Source: Pseudomonas beijingensis (GTDB lineage Bacteria > Pseudomonadota > Gammaproteobacteria > Pseudomonadales > Pseudomonadaceae). Taken from it: 64,000 bases of DNA. The notes beneath the pieces are model-generated. The model did no database searches. It was not told the origin of the DNA and was given only the letters and a program-made list of their open reading frames with translations. The translations under genes were made by a program, and so were the position numbers. The stretch lies in NCBI RefSeq assembly GCF_030687295.1, contig NZ_CP117425.1, positions 2,174,001-2,238,000 on the forward strand, in the 5' to 3' direction. Within the stretch, counting starts at the first letter, position 1. Every line of letters begins with the position of its first letter. Positions 9,124 through 19,508 of the stretch are shown here, in pieces.

Positions 9124-9216
9124 ATCGCGAGCAAGCTCGCTCCCACAGTGGATTTGTGTCGTTCACAAAATTTGTAATCCACACGAACCCTGTGGGAGCG
9201 AGCTTGCTCGCGATGG
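9124..9216. repeat. REP pair in the reversed (outward) arrangement
   Basis: ATCGCGAGCAAGCTCGCTCCCAC is followed by GTGGGAGCGAGCTTGCTCGCGAT, so the usual order of the two REP halves is swapped. The spacer shares GTGGATTTGTGTCGTTCAC with the element at 32747, where it lies in the opposite direction. It sits between the 5' end of the chagasin-like gene and the 3' end of asrA. Confidence 0.82.
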
Positions 9217-9241
9217 GGCCGGAACAGTCGCTACATAATTA

Positions 9242-11656
9242 TCAGAACAGCACCTTGGCCACATCCGCAAACCGCTTGGCAAAGTGCACCGTCACACCTT
9301 CCTTGAGGTAGTCCGGCAATTCTTCAAAGTTGCCCCGGTTGGCTTCCGGCAGGATCAGTTCATTGATTTTCTGCCGGCGCGCGGCGATGACTTTCTCGCG
9401 CACGCCACCAATCGGCGGGACGTGCCCGGTGAGGGTCAGCTCGCCGGTCATGGCCACGCCTTTTTTCGGCGGCTGGTTGCGGGCCAGGGACAGCAAGGCG
9501 CTGGCCATGGTCACACCGGCACTCGGGCCGTCCTTGGGTGTGGCGCCTTCCGGTACGTGCAGGTGAACAAAGGCTTCGTCGAAGAACTTCGGATCGCCGC
9601 CAAATTGCTTCAAGTGCGAACTGACGTAGCTGTGGGCGATCTCCGCCGACTCCTTCATCACCTCTCCCAGTTGCCCGGTCAGCTTGAAGCCGCGATTGAG
9701 GGTGTGGATGCGCGTCGCCTCGATCGGCAAGGTCGCGCCGCCCATGCTGGTCCAGGCCAGGCCGGTAATCACCCCGATGCCGGACAACACCTGCTCATTG
9801 CGGAACACCGGTTTGCCCAGGGACGCCTCTAAGTCCTTCGGCCCAAGCTTGATCACCGCTTTCGGGTCGTCGATCAGCTTCATCACCGCCTTGCGCACCA
9901 GTTTGCCCAGCTGTTTCTCCAACTGCCGCACCCCGGCCTCACGGGCGTAACCGTCGATCAGGGCCTTGAGGGCGCTGTCGTTGATGCTCAGGCTGCCCTT
10001 GGACACACCGGCCTTGGCCAGTTGCTTGGGCCACAAGTGGCGCTTGGCGATGGCGACTTTTTCTTCGGTGATGTAGCCCGACAGGCGAATCACTTCCATC
10101 CGGTCCAGCAGCGGGCCGGGGATCGAGTCCAGGGTGTTGGCGGTGCACACGAAGAGCACTTTCGACAGGTCCAGGCGCAGGTCCAGGTAGTGATCGAGGA
10201 ATTCGACGTTCTGTTCCGGATCAAGGGTTTCGAGCAAGGCCGACGCCGGGTCACCTTGGTAGCTCTGGCCCATCTTGTCGATTTCGTCGAGCATGATCAC
10301 CGGGTTCATCACTTCGACATCTTTCAGCGCCTGCACCAGCTTGCCCGGTTGGGCACCGATGTAAGTGCGCCGATGGCCCTTGATCTCGGCTTCATCGCGC
10401 ATGCCGCCAACGCTGAAGCGGTAGAACGGCCGGCCCAGGGATTCGGCGATGGACTTGCCGACACTGGTCTTGCCCACGCCCGGCGGGCCCACCAGCAGCA
10501 CGATGGAACCGCTGATCTCGCCTTTGTAGGCGCCAACGGCGAGGAATTCGAGGATGCGGTCCTTGATGTCGTCCAGGCCGGCGTGGTGCTGGTCGAGCAC
10601 CTTGCGCGCATGCTTGAGGTCGAGCTTGTCCTGGCCATACACGCCCCACGGTACCGAGGTCGCCCAATCCAGGTAATTGCGGGTGACGGCGTATTCCGGC
10701 GAGCCGGTTTCCAGGATCGAGAGTTTGTTCATCTCTTCTTCGATACGCTTCTGCGCCTGGGCCGACAACGTTTTGCCTTCCAGCCGCTGCTCGAATTGTT
10801 CGATGTCGGCGCTGCGGTCGTCCTTGGTCAGCCCCAGTTCCTGCTGGATGACCTTGAGCTGTTCCTTGAGGAAGAATTGGCGCTGGTGTTCGCCAATCTT
10901 GTTGTTCACCTCGGCGGAAATCCCTTTCTGCAACCGCGCCACTTCGACTTCCTTGCGCAACATCGGCAGCACTTTTTCCATGCGCTTGAGCATGGGCACG
11001 CAGTCGAGCACTTCCTGCAGCTCATTGCCGGTGGCGGAGGTGAGCGCGGCGGCAAAGTCAGTCAGCGGCGAAGGGTCGTTGGGGCTGAAGCGGTTGAGGT
11101 AGTTCTTCAGCTCTTCGCTGTACAGCGGATTGAGCGGCAGCAGTTCCTTGATCGCGTTGATCAGCGCCATGCCATAGGCCTTGACCTCGTCGGTCGGCTC
11201 GCTCGGCTGGTGCGGGTATTCGACTTCCACCAGGTACGGTGGGCGATGGTGCTTGAGCCAGGTGCGGATGCGCACGCGAGTCAGGCCCTGGGCGACGAAT
11301 TGCAGTTTGCCGCCTTCCCGGCTGGCGTGGTGCACCTTCACCAGCGTGCCGTACAGGGGCAGTTTCGAGGTGTCGAAATGGCGCGGGTCTTCCTGGGGCG
11401 AGTCCATGAAGAACAGCGCCAGGGAGTGGTGATCGGACTTGGCCACCAGTTCCAGGGTCTCGGCCCACGGTTCTTCGTTGACGATGACCGGCAGTACCTG
11501 GGCCGGGAAGAAGGGGCGATTGTGGATGGGGATGATGTAGACCTTGTCCGGCAGGTTCTGGCCGGGCAGCGCCAGGCCGGTGCCGGAGGAGGTGTGTTCG
11601 ATGTGTTCGGAGTCAGCGTAGTCGTTAGTGGCTTCAGTAGAGTGCTGGTCGCTCAT
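9242..11656 (-). CDS. asrA: AsrA-type Lon family ATP-dependent protease
   Basis: An 804-residue protease, second Lon type of Pseudomonas, distinct from the canonical lon next to clpX. The start chosen is ATG 11656 (MSDQHS). In order: an N-terminal substrate domain (VYIIPIHNRPFFPAQVLP), a coiled-coil region, an AAA+ domain with Walker A GPPGVGKTS near 390 and Walker B VIMLDEIDKMG, then the protease domain with catalytic serine in KDGPSAGVTMA and lysine in GGVREKVIAA. P. aeruginosa AsrA is heat-inducible and affects aminoglycoside stress responses. A heat-shock-type promoter lies immediately upstream here. The assignment as AsrA rather than Lon is from overall sequence character and context. 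Confidence 0.88.
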   Translation of the reverse strand: MSDQHSTEATNDYADSEHIEHTSSGTGLALPGQNLPDKVYIIPIHNRPFFPAQVLPVIVNEEPWAETLELVAKSDHHSLALFFMDSPQEDPRHFDTSKLPLYGTLVKVHHASREGGKLQFVAQGLTRVRIRTWLKHHRPPYLVEVEYPHQPSEPTDEVKAYGMALINAIKELLPLNPLYSEELKNYLNRFSPNDPSPLTDFAAALTSATGNELQEVLDCVPMLKRMEKVLPMLRKEVEVARLQKGISAEVNNKIGEHQRQFFLKEQLKVIQQELGLTKDDRSADIEQFEQRLEGKTLSAQAQKRIEEEMNKLSILETGSPEYAVTRNYLDWATSVPWGVYGQDKLDLKHARKVLDQHHAGLDDIKDRILEFLAVGAYKGEISGSIVLLVGPPGVGKTSVGKSIAESLGRPFYRFSVGGMRDEAEIKGHRRTYIGAQPGKLVQALKDVEVMNPVIMLDEIDKMGQSYQGDPASALLETLDPEQNVEFLDHYLDLRLDLSKVLFVCTANTLDSIPGPLLDRMEVIRLSGYITEEKVAIAKRHLWPKQLAKAGVSKGSLSINDSALKALIDGYAREAGVRQLEKQLGKLVRKAVMKLIDDPKAVIKLGPKDLEASLGKPVFRNEQVLSGIGVITGLAWTSMGGATLPIEATRIHTLNRGFKLTGQLGEVMKESAEIAHSYVSSHLKQFGGDPKFFDEAFVHLHVPEGATPKDGPSAGVTMASALLSLARNQPPKKGVAMTGELTLTGHVPPIGGVREKVIAARRQKINELILPEANRGNFEELPDYLKEGVTVHFAKRFADVAKVLF

Positions 11657-11685
11657 GGGGCACCTGCGCAATGGGGTATGGGTCT

Positions 11686-11715
11686 TAGATGGGGCAGGTG
11701 GGGGGTGGTTTCAAT
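11686..11715 (-). promoter_or_regulatory. Candidate RpoH (sigma-32) promoter of asrA
   Basis: On the minus strand ATTGAAA (11715-11709) is followed after 14 bases by CCCCATCTA (11694-11686). The known sigma-32 pattern is CTTGAAA, 11-16 bases, CCCCATnT, so there is one mismatch in the -35 and none in the -10 core. It starts 30 bases upstream of the asrA ATG, which fits a heat-shock protease. Confidence 0.65.
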
Positions 11716-11774
11716 GGTGGGCGATTGTTAACGGTTATTTCATTGGTGGCCGTTCAGGCTGGCGACAGGTTTGC

Positions 11775-11799
11775 GTGGCGAGGCGCAAAGCCTCGCCAC
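11775..11799 (-). terminator. GC-rich hairpin after the MFS gene
   Basis: GTGGCGAGGC-GCAAA-GCCTCGCCAC forms a perfect 10-bp stem with a 5-nt loop, 10 bases past the MFS stop codon. There is no long T-run, so it may be a weak terminator or a transcript end stabiliser. Confidence 0.45.
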
Positions 11800-11808
11800 G
11801 GGCCCAGC

Positions 11809-13122
11809 CTAGGCCACCCGGTTCAAGTCGTTGTGGCGCGTTTCCTTCAGGCACAGCACGGCGATGACGCTGAGCAGCGCGGCCGCTGAAACATAGCCGC
11901 CGACATAGCTCAAGCCGCCCATCGCCACCAGTTTCTGGGCGAAGAACGGCGCGGCCGAGGCGCCGACGATACCGCCCAGGTTGTAGGCCGCCGAGGCACC
12001 GGTATAGCGCACATGGGTCGGGAACAGTTCCGGCAGCAAGGCGCCCATGGGGGCGAAGGTCACCCCCATCAGGAACAGCTCGATGCACAGGAACAGCGCT
12101 ACGCCGCCAGTGGAACCGTGGGTCAGCAACGGTTCCATGAGGAAACCCGAGGCAATTGCCAGCAGGCCACCGATGATCAATATCGGTTTGCGGCCGTAGC
12201 GGTCGCTGGCCCAGGCCGACAGAGGCGTTGCAGCGGCCATGAACAGTACGGCAAAGCACAGCAGGCCCAGGAATGTCTCGCGGCTGTAGCCGAGGGTCGA
12301 CACCCCGTAGCTCAGGGAAAACACCGTCGAGATGTAGAACAGCGCGTAACACACCACCATCGCCGCCGCGCCCAGTAAGGTCGGCGCCCAGTATTGGCTG
12401 AACAGCTCGACCAACGGCACTTTGACCCGTTCCTGGCGGGCCATGGCATTGGCGAATACCGGGGTTTCATGGAGTTTGAGCCGTACATAGAGGCCGACAA
12501 TCACCAGCACGGCACTGAGCAGGAACGGAATCCGCCAGCCCCAGGAACGGAATTGCCCGTCGTCCAGGCTCATGGCCAGGGTCAGGAACAACCCGTTGGC
12601 CGCCAGGAAGCCGATGGAGGGCCCCAGTTGGGGAAACATGCCGAACCAGGCACGTTTGCCCTTGGGTGCGTTCTCGGTGGCCAACAGCGCCGCTCCGCCC
12701 CATTCGCCGCCCAACCCCAGGCCCTGGCCGAAACGCAGCAGGCACAGCAGGATCGGTGCCCAGGCACCAATGCTGGCATAACCGGGCAGCACGCCAATGA
12801 GCGTGGTGCATACGCCCATCAGCAGCAGGGACGCCACCAGCGTCGACTTGCGCCCGATCCGGTCGCCGAAATGGCCGAACAGCGCCGAACCCAGCGGACG
12901 GGCGAGGAAGGCGATGCCGAACGTCAGGAAGGACGACAGCATCTGTGCCGTGCCTGAGGTTTGCGGAAAGAACACCGGCCCGATCACCAGGGCCGCCGCC
13001 GTGGCATAGACGTAGAAGTCGTAGAACTCGATGGCGGTGCCGATGAAACTCGCGGTCGCCACGCGAGTAGCCGAGTTGGTCGGCTGGGCAGGCACAGCCT
13101 CGTTGCAGGTAGCGGTCGTCAT
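11809..13122 (-). CDS. MFS metabolite:H+ symporter (MHS family, ShiA-like)
   Basis: A twelve-helix major facilitator of about 437 residues from ATG 13122 (an ATG at 13143 is also possible but is only 3 bases from its GGAG). MHS-family signatures are visible: IEFYDFYVYATAAALV in helix 1, GHFGDRIGRKSTL in the loop between helices 2 and 3, RFGQGLGLGGEWGGAALLATENAP, and the second-half repeat DRYGRKPIL. Members import shikimate, alpha-ketoglutarate, proline or other small acids with protons. The substrate cannot be told from sequence. The gene is single, divergent from nothing nearby, and bounded by repeats upstream. Confidence 0.85.
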   Translation of the reverse strand: MTTATCNEAVPAQPTNSATRVATASFIGTAIEFYDFYVYATAAALVIGPVFFPQTSGTAQMLSSFLTFGIAFLARPLGSALFGHFGDRIGRKSTLVASLLLMGVCTTLIGVLPGYASIGAWAPILLCLLRFGQGLGLGGEWGGAALLATENAPKGKRAWFGMFPQLGPSIGFLAANGLFLTLAMSLDDGQFRSWGWRIPFLLSAVLVIVGLYVRLKLHETPVFANAMARQERVKVPLVELFSQYWAPTLLGAAAMVVCYALFYISTVFSLSYGVSTLGYSRETFLGLLCFAVLFMAAATPLSAWASDRYGRKPILIIGGLLAIASGFLMEPLLTHGSTGGVALFLCIELFLMGVTFAPMGALLPELFPTHVRYTGASAAYNLGGIVGASAAPFFAQKLVAMGGLSYVGGYVSAAALLSVIAVLCLKETRHNDLNRVA

Positions 13123-13379
13123 GCGGTTATCCCTGACAGTCATGTGCTCCGTTGGAGCGAATTATTATGGTCGAACACCCAGGGATGTGGGCGGGTATCC
13201 CGTCGCTGTTTCGGGTAGGAACAGTCCCAGGGCTGATGCGGATTTTGCCGATGGTCTGGCCGGAACCGGCTGAGTACAGGATAGACACAGGGTTCGGTAA
13301 GCGGCTTGAGTATAGGAAGGGGGCTAACGAATCAACAAGAGCGCCCGCGCACAATATCGGCGCTTGCGATGAGCTTTTT

Positions 13380-13510
13380 GTGGCGAGGGGATTTATCCCC
13401 GCTGGGCTGCGCAGCAGCCCTAAAGCCCGACAACTCGGTGTTCCAGACAAATTGAGTTGACCGTATTTGGAGCTGCTTCACAGCCCAACGGGGATAAATC
13501 CCCTCGCCAC
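13380..13510. repeat. REP family 2 inverted pair
   Basis: GTGGCGAGGGGATTTATCCC with GCTGGGCTGCGCAGC is repeated in inverse at the other end (131 bp). Its spacer includes CAACTCGGTGTTCCAGAC and AAATTGAGTTGA, which reappear reversed in the copy at 53873. It accounts for much of the 418-bp gap 13123-13540; the rest shows no gene. Confidence 0.85.
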
Positions 13511-13540
13511 AACGGTGTTTTACCTTGAGCCTGTTGGGGG

Positions 13541-14782
<1,242 letters not shown>

Positions 14783-14794
14783 CAGGGCCGTCCG

Positions 14795-15607
14795 TCAGAT
14801 ATGCAGGATGTATTCACGGACCAGCTTGCTGCCGAAGTACGCCAGCATCAGCAGGCAGAAACCGGCCAGGGTCCAGCGAATCGCTTTGTGCCCACGCCAG
14901 CCGAGGCGGTTGCGGCCCCACAGCAATACGCTGAAGACCACCCACGCCAGGCAGGCCAGCAGGGTCTTGTGCACCAGGTGCTGGGCGAACAGGTTCTCGA
15001 CGAACAACCAGCCGGAGATCAGCGACAGCGACAGCAGGCTCCAGCCGGCCCAGAGGAAACCGAACAACAGGCTTTCCATGGTTTGCAGCGGCGGAAAGTT
15101 GCGGATCAGTCCGGACGGGTGCTTGTTCTTGAGCTGGTGATCCTGCACCAGCAGCAACAGGGCCTGGAACACCGCGATGGTGAACAGGCCGTAGGCGAGG
15201 ATCGACAACAGGATGTGGGCGAGGATGCCCGGCTCTTCGTCGATGATCTGCACGGTGCCCGACGGCGCGAACTGCGCCAGCAGCACCGTGGCCAGCCCCA
15301 GCGGGAACAGCAGCACCAGCAGGTTTTCCACCGGGATGCGCGAGCAGGCCAGCAGCGTGAGGGCGATCACGGCGACGGCGATCAGGCTGGCGGCGTTGAA
15401 AAAATCCAGGCCCAGGCCGATCGGCGTCATCAGGTGGGTATAAAGGCTGGCCGCGTGGCCGAGCACCGCCAGCACGCCAAGCGTGACCAGCAGGCGTTTG
15501 TTCGCCTTGGCGCCGGTGGCCAGGCGGGTGCCTTGATAGAGGGTCGCAGCGGCATAAAGGCAAGCGGCGGCGAGGGTGGCAAGCAAGCTGGGTGACAAGG
15601 GGAGCAT
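14795..15607 (-). CDS. CcsA/YpjD-type cytochrome c assembly-like membrane protein
   Basis: A 270-residue protein starting at ATG 15607 (MLPLSPSLL). About eight hydrophobic helices are visible, with the cytochrome c assembly region around residues 110-225 (GILAHILLSILAYGLFTIAVFQALLLL). The tryptophan-rich haem-handling WWD loop of true CcsA/CcmC proteins is not seen, so a role in cytochrome c maturation is doubtful. E. coli YpjD (CorE) is the closest match by context and has been linked to cobalt/magnesium handling with YfjD. It is divergent from ffh and shares a 196-bp intergenic region with it. Confidence 0.85.
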   Translation of the reverse strand: MLPLSPSLLATLAAACLYAAATLYQGTRLATGAKANKRLLVTLGVLAVLGHAASLYTHLMTPIGLGLDFFNAASLIAVAVIALTLLACSRIPVENLLVLLFPLGLATVLLAQFAPSGTVQIIDEEPGILAHILLSILAYGLFTIAVFQALLLLVQDHQLKNKHPSGLIRNFPPLQTMESLLFGFLWAGWSLLSLSLISGWLFVENLFAQHLVHKTLLACLAWVVFSVLLWGRNRLGWRGHKAIRWTLAGFCLLMLAYFGSKLVREYILHI

Positions 15608-15703
15608 AAATCCTGTTAGGCAAGCCCGAAAGGCGCTGAGTTTGGCATAGAACCCCCTCCACACGAAAGACCACTGCAAGGTGTACGCCGCACGCTTCTT
15701 CGC

Positions 15704-15709
15704 TATAAT
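15704..15709 (+). promoter_or_regulatory. Candidate -10 box of ffh
   Basis: A perfect TATAAT lies in the divergent ccsA-like/ffh region, 95 bases before the ffh ATG. No convincing TTGACA is found 16-18 bases upstream, so only the -10 element is called. Confidence 0.5.
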
Positions 15710-15803
15710 CCGCGACCTGCCCACGCCGCAGGCTCGCCGAGCACATTTTTCACGGTCTGGGCCGCCATTATCCCGGTCTCATCTGGGCCTGAAAGGATCG
15801 CGC

Positions 15804-17180
15804 ATGTTTGAAAACCTAACCGACCGTCTCTCGCAGACGCTGCGCCATGTCACCGGCAAGGCGAAACTGACCGAGGACAACATCAAAGACACCCTGCGCG
15901 AAGTGCGCATGGCGTTGCTCGAAGCCGACGTCGCCCTGCCGGTGGTCAAGGACTTCGTCAATTCGGTCAAGGAACGCGCCGTCGGCACCGAAGTGTCGCG
16001 CAGCCTGACGCCGGGCCAGGCGTTCGTGAAGATCGTCCAGGCCGAACTCGAAAGCCTGATGGGCGCCGCCAACGAAGACCTGAACCTCGCCGCCGTACCT
16101 CCAGCGGTGGTGCTGATGGCCGGCCTGCAGGGCGCGGGCAAGACCACGACAGTCGGCAAGCTGGCGCGCTTCCTTAAAGAGCGCAAGAAGAAGTCGGTGA
16201 TGGTGGTGTCGGCGGACATCTACCGTCCGGCGGCGATCAAGCAGCTGGAAACCCTGGCCAACGACATCGGCGTGACGTTCTTCCCGTCCGACCTGAGCCA
16301 GAAGCCGGTGGACATCGCCCAGGCGGCTATTAAGGAAGCGAAGCTCAAGTTCATCGACGTGGTCATCGTCGATACCGCCGGTCGCTTGCACATCGATGAA
16401 GAGATGATGGGCGAGATCAAGGCGCTGCATGCCGCGATCAACCCGGTGGAAACCCTGTTTGTGGTCGATGCCATGACCGGCCAGGACGCGGCCAATACCG
16501 CGAAGGCGTTCGGTGATGCACTGCCGCTGACCGGCGTGGTCCTGACCAAGGTCGACGGTGACGCCCGTGGCGGTGCCGCGCTGTCGGTACGCGCCATCAC
16601 CGGCAAGCCGATCAAGTTCATCGGTATGGGCGAGAAGAGCGAAGCGCTCGAGCCGTTCCACCCTGAGCGTATCGCTTCGCGTATCCTCGGCATGGGCGAC
16701 GTGCTCAGCCTGATCGAGCAGGCCGAGCAGACCCTCGACAAGGACAAGGCCGACAAACTGGCCAAGAAGCTGAAGAAGGGCAAGGGCTTCGACCTCGAAG
16801 ACTTCCGCGACCAGCTGCAACAAATGAAGAACATGGGCGGCCTTGGCGGCCTCATGGACAAACTGCCGAACATCGGTGGCGTGAACCTGGCGCAGATGGG
16901 CAATGCCCAGGGCGCGGCTGAAAAGCAGTTCAAGCAGATGGAAGCCATCATCAACTCCATGACCCCGGCCGAGCGCCGCGACCCTGAGCTGATCAGCGGT
17001 TCGCGCAAGCGCCGCATCGCCATGGGTTCCGGCACCCAGGTGCAGGACATCGGTCGATTGATCAAGCAACACAAGCAGATGCAGAAGATGATGAAGAAAT
17101 TCTCCGCCAAGGGCGGGATGGCCAAGATGATGCGCGGCATGGGCGGTATGTTGCCCGGCGGCGGCATGCCGAAAATGTAA
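15804..17180 (+). CDS. ffh: Signal recognition particle protein Ffh
   Basis: A 458-residue GTPase that binds 4.5S RNA and delivers nascent membrane proteins to FtsY. The start is ATG 15804 (MFENLTDRLSQTLRHVTGK). The N domain covers about 1-88. The G domain has P-loop GLQGAGKTTTVGKLA near 108, VDTAGRLHIDEEM and TKVDGDARGGAALS. The methionine-rich M domain from about 325 holds the RNA-binding GSRKRRIAMGSG motif, and the tail is GMGGMLPGGGMPKM. Length and domain order are standard. Confidence 0.97.
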   Translation: MFENLTDRLSQTLRHVTGKAKLTEDNIKDTLREVRMALLEADVALPVVKDFVNSVKERAVGTEVSRSLTPGQAFVKIVQAELESLMGAANEDLNLAAVPPAVVLMAGLQGAGKTTTVGKLARFLKERKKKSVMVVSADIYRPAAIKQLETLANDIGVTFFPSDLSQKPVDIAQAAIKEAKLKFIDVVIVDTAGRLHIDEEMMGEIKALHAAINPVETLFVVDAMTGQDAANTAKAFGDALPLTGVVLTKVDGDARGGAALSVRAITGKPIKFIGMGEKSEALEPFHPERIASRILGMGDVLSLIEQAEQTLDKDKADKLAKKLKKGKGFDLEDFRDQLQQMKNMGGLGGLMDKLPNIGGVNLAQMGNAQGAAEKQFKQMEAIINSMTPAERRDPELISGSRKRRIAMGSGTQVQDIGRLIKQHKQMQKMMKKFSAKGGMAKMMRGMGGMLPGGGMPKM

Positions 17181-17331
17181 AGAATCTGCGCCGGCTGTCA
17201 TGCCGGCGTTGCCCCGCACGGAGGCGGGGATCTCCAGCAAACCCGCGCTACGCGGGAGCTGACTTGCCGTTTTTCATGACGGCTCTATGGCAAATCTTGA
17301 TCGCATGGCGCCAGGCGCCGGAAAAAGACAT

Positions 17332-17359
17332 TTGCAAAAGTCCGGATATTCCTTAGAAT
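17332..17359 (+). promoter_or_regulatory. Candidate sigma-70 promoter of the rpsP operon
   Basis: TTGCAA (17332-17337), a 16-base spacer and TAGAAT (17354-17359) lie 72 bases before rpsP. It is the best promoter match in the 251-bp ffh-rpsP gap and suits a strongly expressed ribosomal operon. Confidence 0.6.
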
Positions 17360-17431
17360 ATGCGGCCTTTCGGGCACCTATGCCCGCTGTGCATTTAGAT
17401 TTGCAGCACCGACTACAGGAACGATGTTCAC

Positions 17432-17683
17432 ATGCTAACAATCCGTCTTGCCCTTGGCGGCTCCAAAAAGCGCCCGTTTTACCACCTGACCGTAACCGAC
17501 AGCCGCAACCCGCGTGACGGTTCCCACAAGGAGCAGGTTGGTTTCTTCAACCCTGTTGCCCGTGGTCAGGAAGTTCGTCTGTCCGTGAACCAAGAGCGCG
17601 TAGCCTACTGGCTGAGCGTTGGTGCACAACCTTCTGAGCGTGTTGCTCAGTTGTTGAAGGAATCGGCTAAGGCTGCGGCCTGA
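17432..17683 (+). CDS. rpsP: 30S ribosomal protein S16
   Basis: An 83-residue ribosomal protein, first gene of the conserved rpsP-rimM-trmD-rplS operon. The sequence [19 protein letters not shown] and [10 protein letters not shown] are the S16 signature. It helps assemble the 5' domain of the 30S subunit. Only 5 bases separate it from rimM. Confidence 0.97.
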   Translation: MLTIRLALGGSKKRPFYHLTVTDSRNPRDGSHKEQVGFFNPVARGQEVRLSVNQERVAYWLSVGAQPSERVAQLLKESAKAAA

Positions 17684-17688
17684 GCAAT

Positions 17689-18225
17689 ATGAACGCGACG
17701 CCAAAAGATGCTGATGATTTGATCGTTGTCGGCAAGATCTATTCTGTACATGGCGTTCGCGGCGAAGTGAAGGTGTATTCCTTTACTGATCCGATCAAGA
17801 ACCTGTTGGACTACAAAACCTGGACGCTCAAGCGCGAAGGTAGCGTGAAACAGGTGGAGCTGGTCAGCGGACGCGGGAACGACAAGTTCCTGGTCGCAAA
17901 GCTCAAGGGTCTCGATGATCGTGAAGAAGCTCGTCTTCTGGCCGGTTATGAGATCTGCGTGCCGCGCAACCTGTTCCCTGAACTGACCGACGGCGAGTAC
18001 TACTGGTACCAGCTTGTGGGTCTGAAGGTCATCGACCACCTCGGGCAATTGCTCGGGAAAATCGATCACCTGCTCGAGACCGGTTCGAACGATGTCATGG
18101 TGGTCAAGCCTTGCGTCGGCAGCCTGGATGATCGCGAACGCCTGTTGCCCTATACCGAGCAATGCGTGTTGGCCGTCGACCTTGCCGCAGGCGAGATGAA
18201 GGTGGAATGGGATGCGGATTTCTAA
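17689..18225 (+). CDS. rimM: Ribosome maturation factor RimM
   Basis: A 178-residue factor that binds S19 and assists maturation of the 30S head. The N-terminal RimM domain shows [22 protein letters not shown]. The C-terminal PRC-barrel has [13 protein letters not shown] and a [17 protein letters not shown] segment. It sits in the canonical place between rpsP and trmD. The next start codon (trmD) is 2 bases after its TAA. Confidence 0.96.
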   Translation: MNATPKDADDLIVVGKIYSVHGVRGEVKVYSFTDPIKNLLDYKTWTLKREGSVKQVELVSGRGNDKFLVAKLKGLDDREEARLLAGYEICVPRNLFPELTDGEYYWYQLVGLKVIDHLGQLLGKIDHLLETGSNDVMVVKPCVGSLDDRERLLPYTEQCVLAVDLAAGEMKVEWDADF

Positions 18226-18227
18226 AC

Positions 18228-18980
18228 GTGGCTAATTTGCGCGTTGAAGTCATCACATTGTTTCCCGAGATGTTTTCCGCCATCAGCGAGTACGGCATAA
18301 CCAGCCGCGCGGTGAAGCAGGAGCTGTTACAGCTCACCTGTTGGAATCCGCGGGACTACACCACGGATCGGCATCACACTGTGGACGATCGCCCGTTTGG
18401 CGGTGGTCCGGGCATGGTGATGAAGATCAAGCCCCTGGAAGATGCGCTGGTTCAGGCCAGGACGGCAGCCGGGGAGGGTGCGAAGGTGATCTACCTGTCG
18501 CCCCAAGGCCGCCAACGGACTCAGTCGGCGGTACGCGAGCTGGCGAATTTGGATGCATTGATCCTGATTGCCGGCCGTTATGAAGGCATTGACGAGCGTT
18601 TCATTGAAGCTCATGTCGATGAAGAGTGGTCGATTGGCGACTATGTACTGTCTGGCGGCGAGCTGCCGGCGATGGTCCTGATCGATGCGGTTACACGACT
18701 GCTGCCTGGAGCTTTAGGGCATGCAGATTCCGCTGAGGAAGATTCCTTTACGGATGGTCTGCTGGATTGCCCGCACTACACCCGACCGGAGGTGTATGCG
18801 GATCAGCGTGTTCCCGACGTGTTGCTAAGTGGCAACCACGCGCACATCCGGCGTTGGCGTTTGCAGCAGTCCCTTGGTCGGACCTACGAACGACGCGCCG
18901 ATCTTCTGGAAAGCCGCTCGCTTTCTGGAGAAGAGAAGAAGCTGCTCGAGGAATACATCCGCGAGCGGGACGATAGTTAA
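18228..18980 (+). CDS. trmD: tRNA (guanine-37-N1) methyltransferase TrmD
   Basis: A 250-residue SPOUT methyltransferase making m1G37, which prevents +1 frameshifting. The start chosen is GTG 18228, giving [16 protein letters not shown]; it directly follows the rimM stop, whereas earlier in-frame starts lie inside rimM. Family motifs are [13 protein letters not shown], the LSPQGR segment, GRYEGIDER and the trefoil-knot [15 protein letters not shown]. Third gene of the rpsP operon. Confidence 0.96.
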   Translation: MANLRVEVITLFPEMFSAISEYGITSRAVKQELLQLTCWNPRDYTTDRHHTVDDRPFGGGPGMVMKIKPLEDALVQARTAAGEGAKVIYLSPQGRQRTQSAVRELANLDALILIAGRYEGIDERFIEAHVDEEWSIGDYVLSGGELPAMVLIDAVTRLLPGALGHADSAEEDSFTDGLLDCPHYTRPEVYADQRVPDVLLSGNHAHIRRWRLQQSLGRTYERRADLLESRSLSGEEKKLLEEYIRERDDS

Positions 18981-19025
18981 CAACGTATCGATGGTGAGTC
19001 CGACGACTCGCCTTAGGAGCACAGC

Positions 19026-19376
19026 ATGACTAACAAAATCATCCTTGCACTCGAAGCAGAGCAGATGACCAAAGAAATCCCTACCTTTGCCCCAGGCGAC
19101 ACCATTGTCGTTCAGGTGAAAGTGAAGGAAGGCGACCGTTCCCGTCTGCAAGCGTTCGAAGGCGTCGTTATCGCCAAGCGTAACCGTGGCGTGAACAGTG
19201 CATTCACCGTTCGTAAAATCTCCAACGGTGTCGGCGTAGAGCGTACTTTCCAGACCTACAGCCCGCAAATCGACAGCATGGCTGTCAAGCGTCGCGGTGA
19301 CGTACGTAAAGCCAAGCTGTACTACCTGCGTGACCTGTCGGGTAAAGCAGCTCGCATCAAGGAAAAACTGGCTTAA
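19026..19376 (+). CDS. rplS: 50S ribosomal protein L19
   Basis: A 116-residue protein at the 30S-50S interface. Signature pieces are [33 protein letters not shown] and the C-terminal [20 protein letters not shown]. Last gene of the rpsP-rimM-trmD-rplS operon, 45 bp after trmD, with a strong terminator behind it. Confidence 0.97.
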
Positions 19377-19392
19377 GTCCAGCTTCCGATGC

Positions 19393-19422
19393 AAAAAAAG
19401 CAGCCTGCGGGCTGCTTTTTTG
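19393..19422 (+). terminator. Terminator of the rpsP-rplS operon
   Basis: AAAAAAAGCAGCC pairs with GGCTGCTTTTTT across a TGCG loop, ending in a T6 run, 16 bases after the rplS stop. Its symmetry (A-run before, T-run after) would let it act on both strands. Confidence 0.9.
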
Positions 19423-19508
19423 TTGCCTGCGATTTGCGCTTTGAGCACCCTGCATGGCTTCATTTCCCCTTTTGATGCCGTGTGTGCCCGCATCCTCCAA
19501 GAGTCTTT

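Noticed and set aside
10022..11731. A 569-codon open frame opposite asrA
   Set aside because: Antisense shadow of the GC-rich AsrA gene; no start signal and no protein-like domain pattern.
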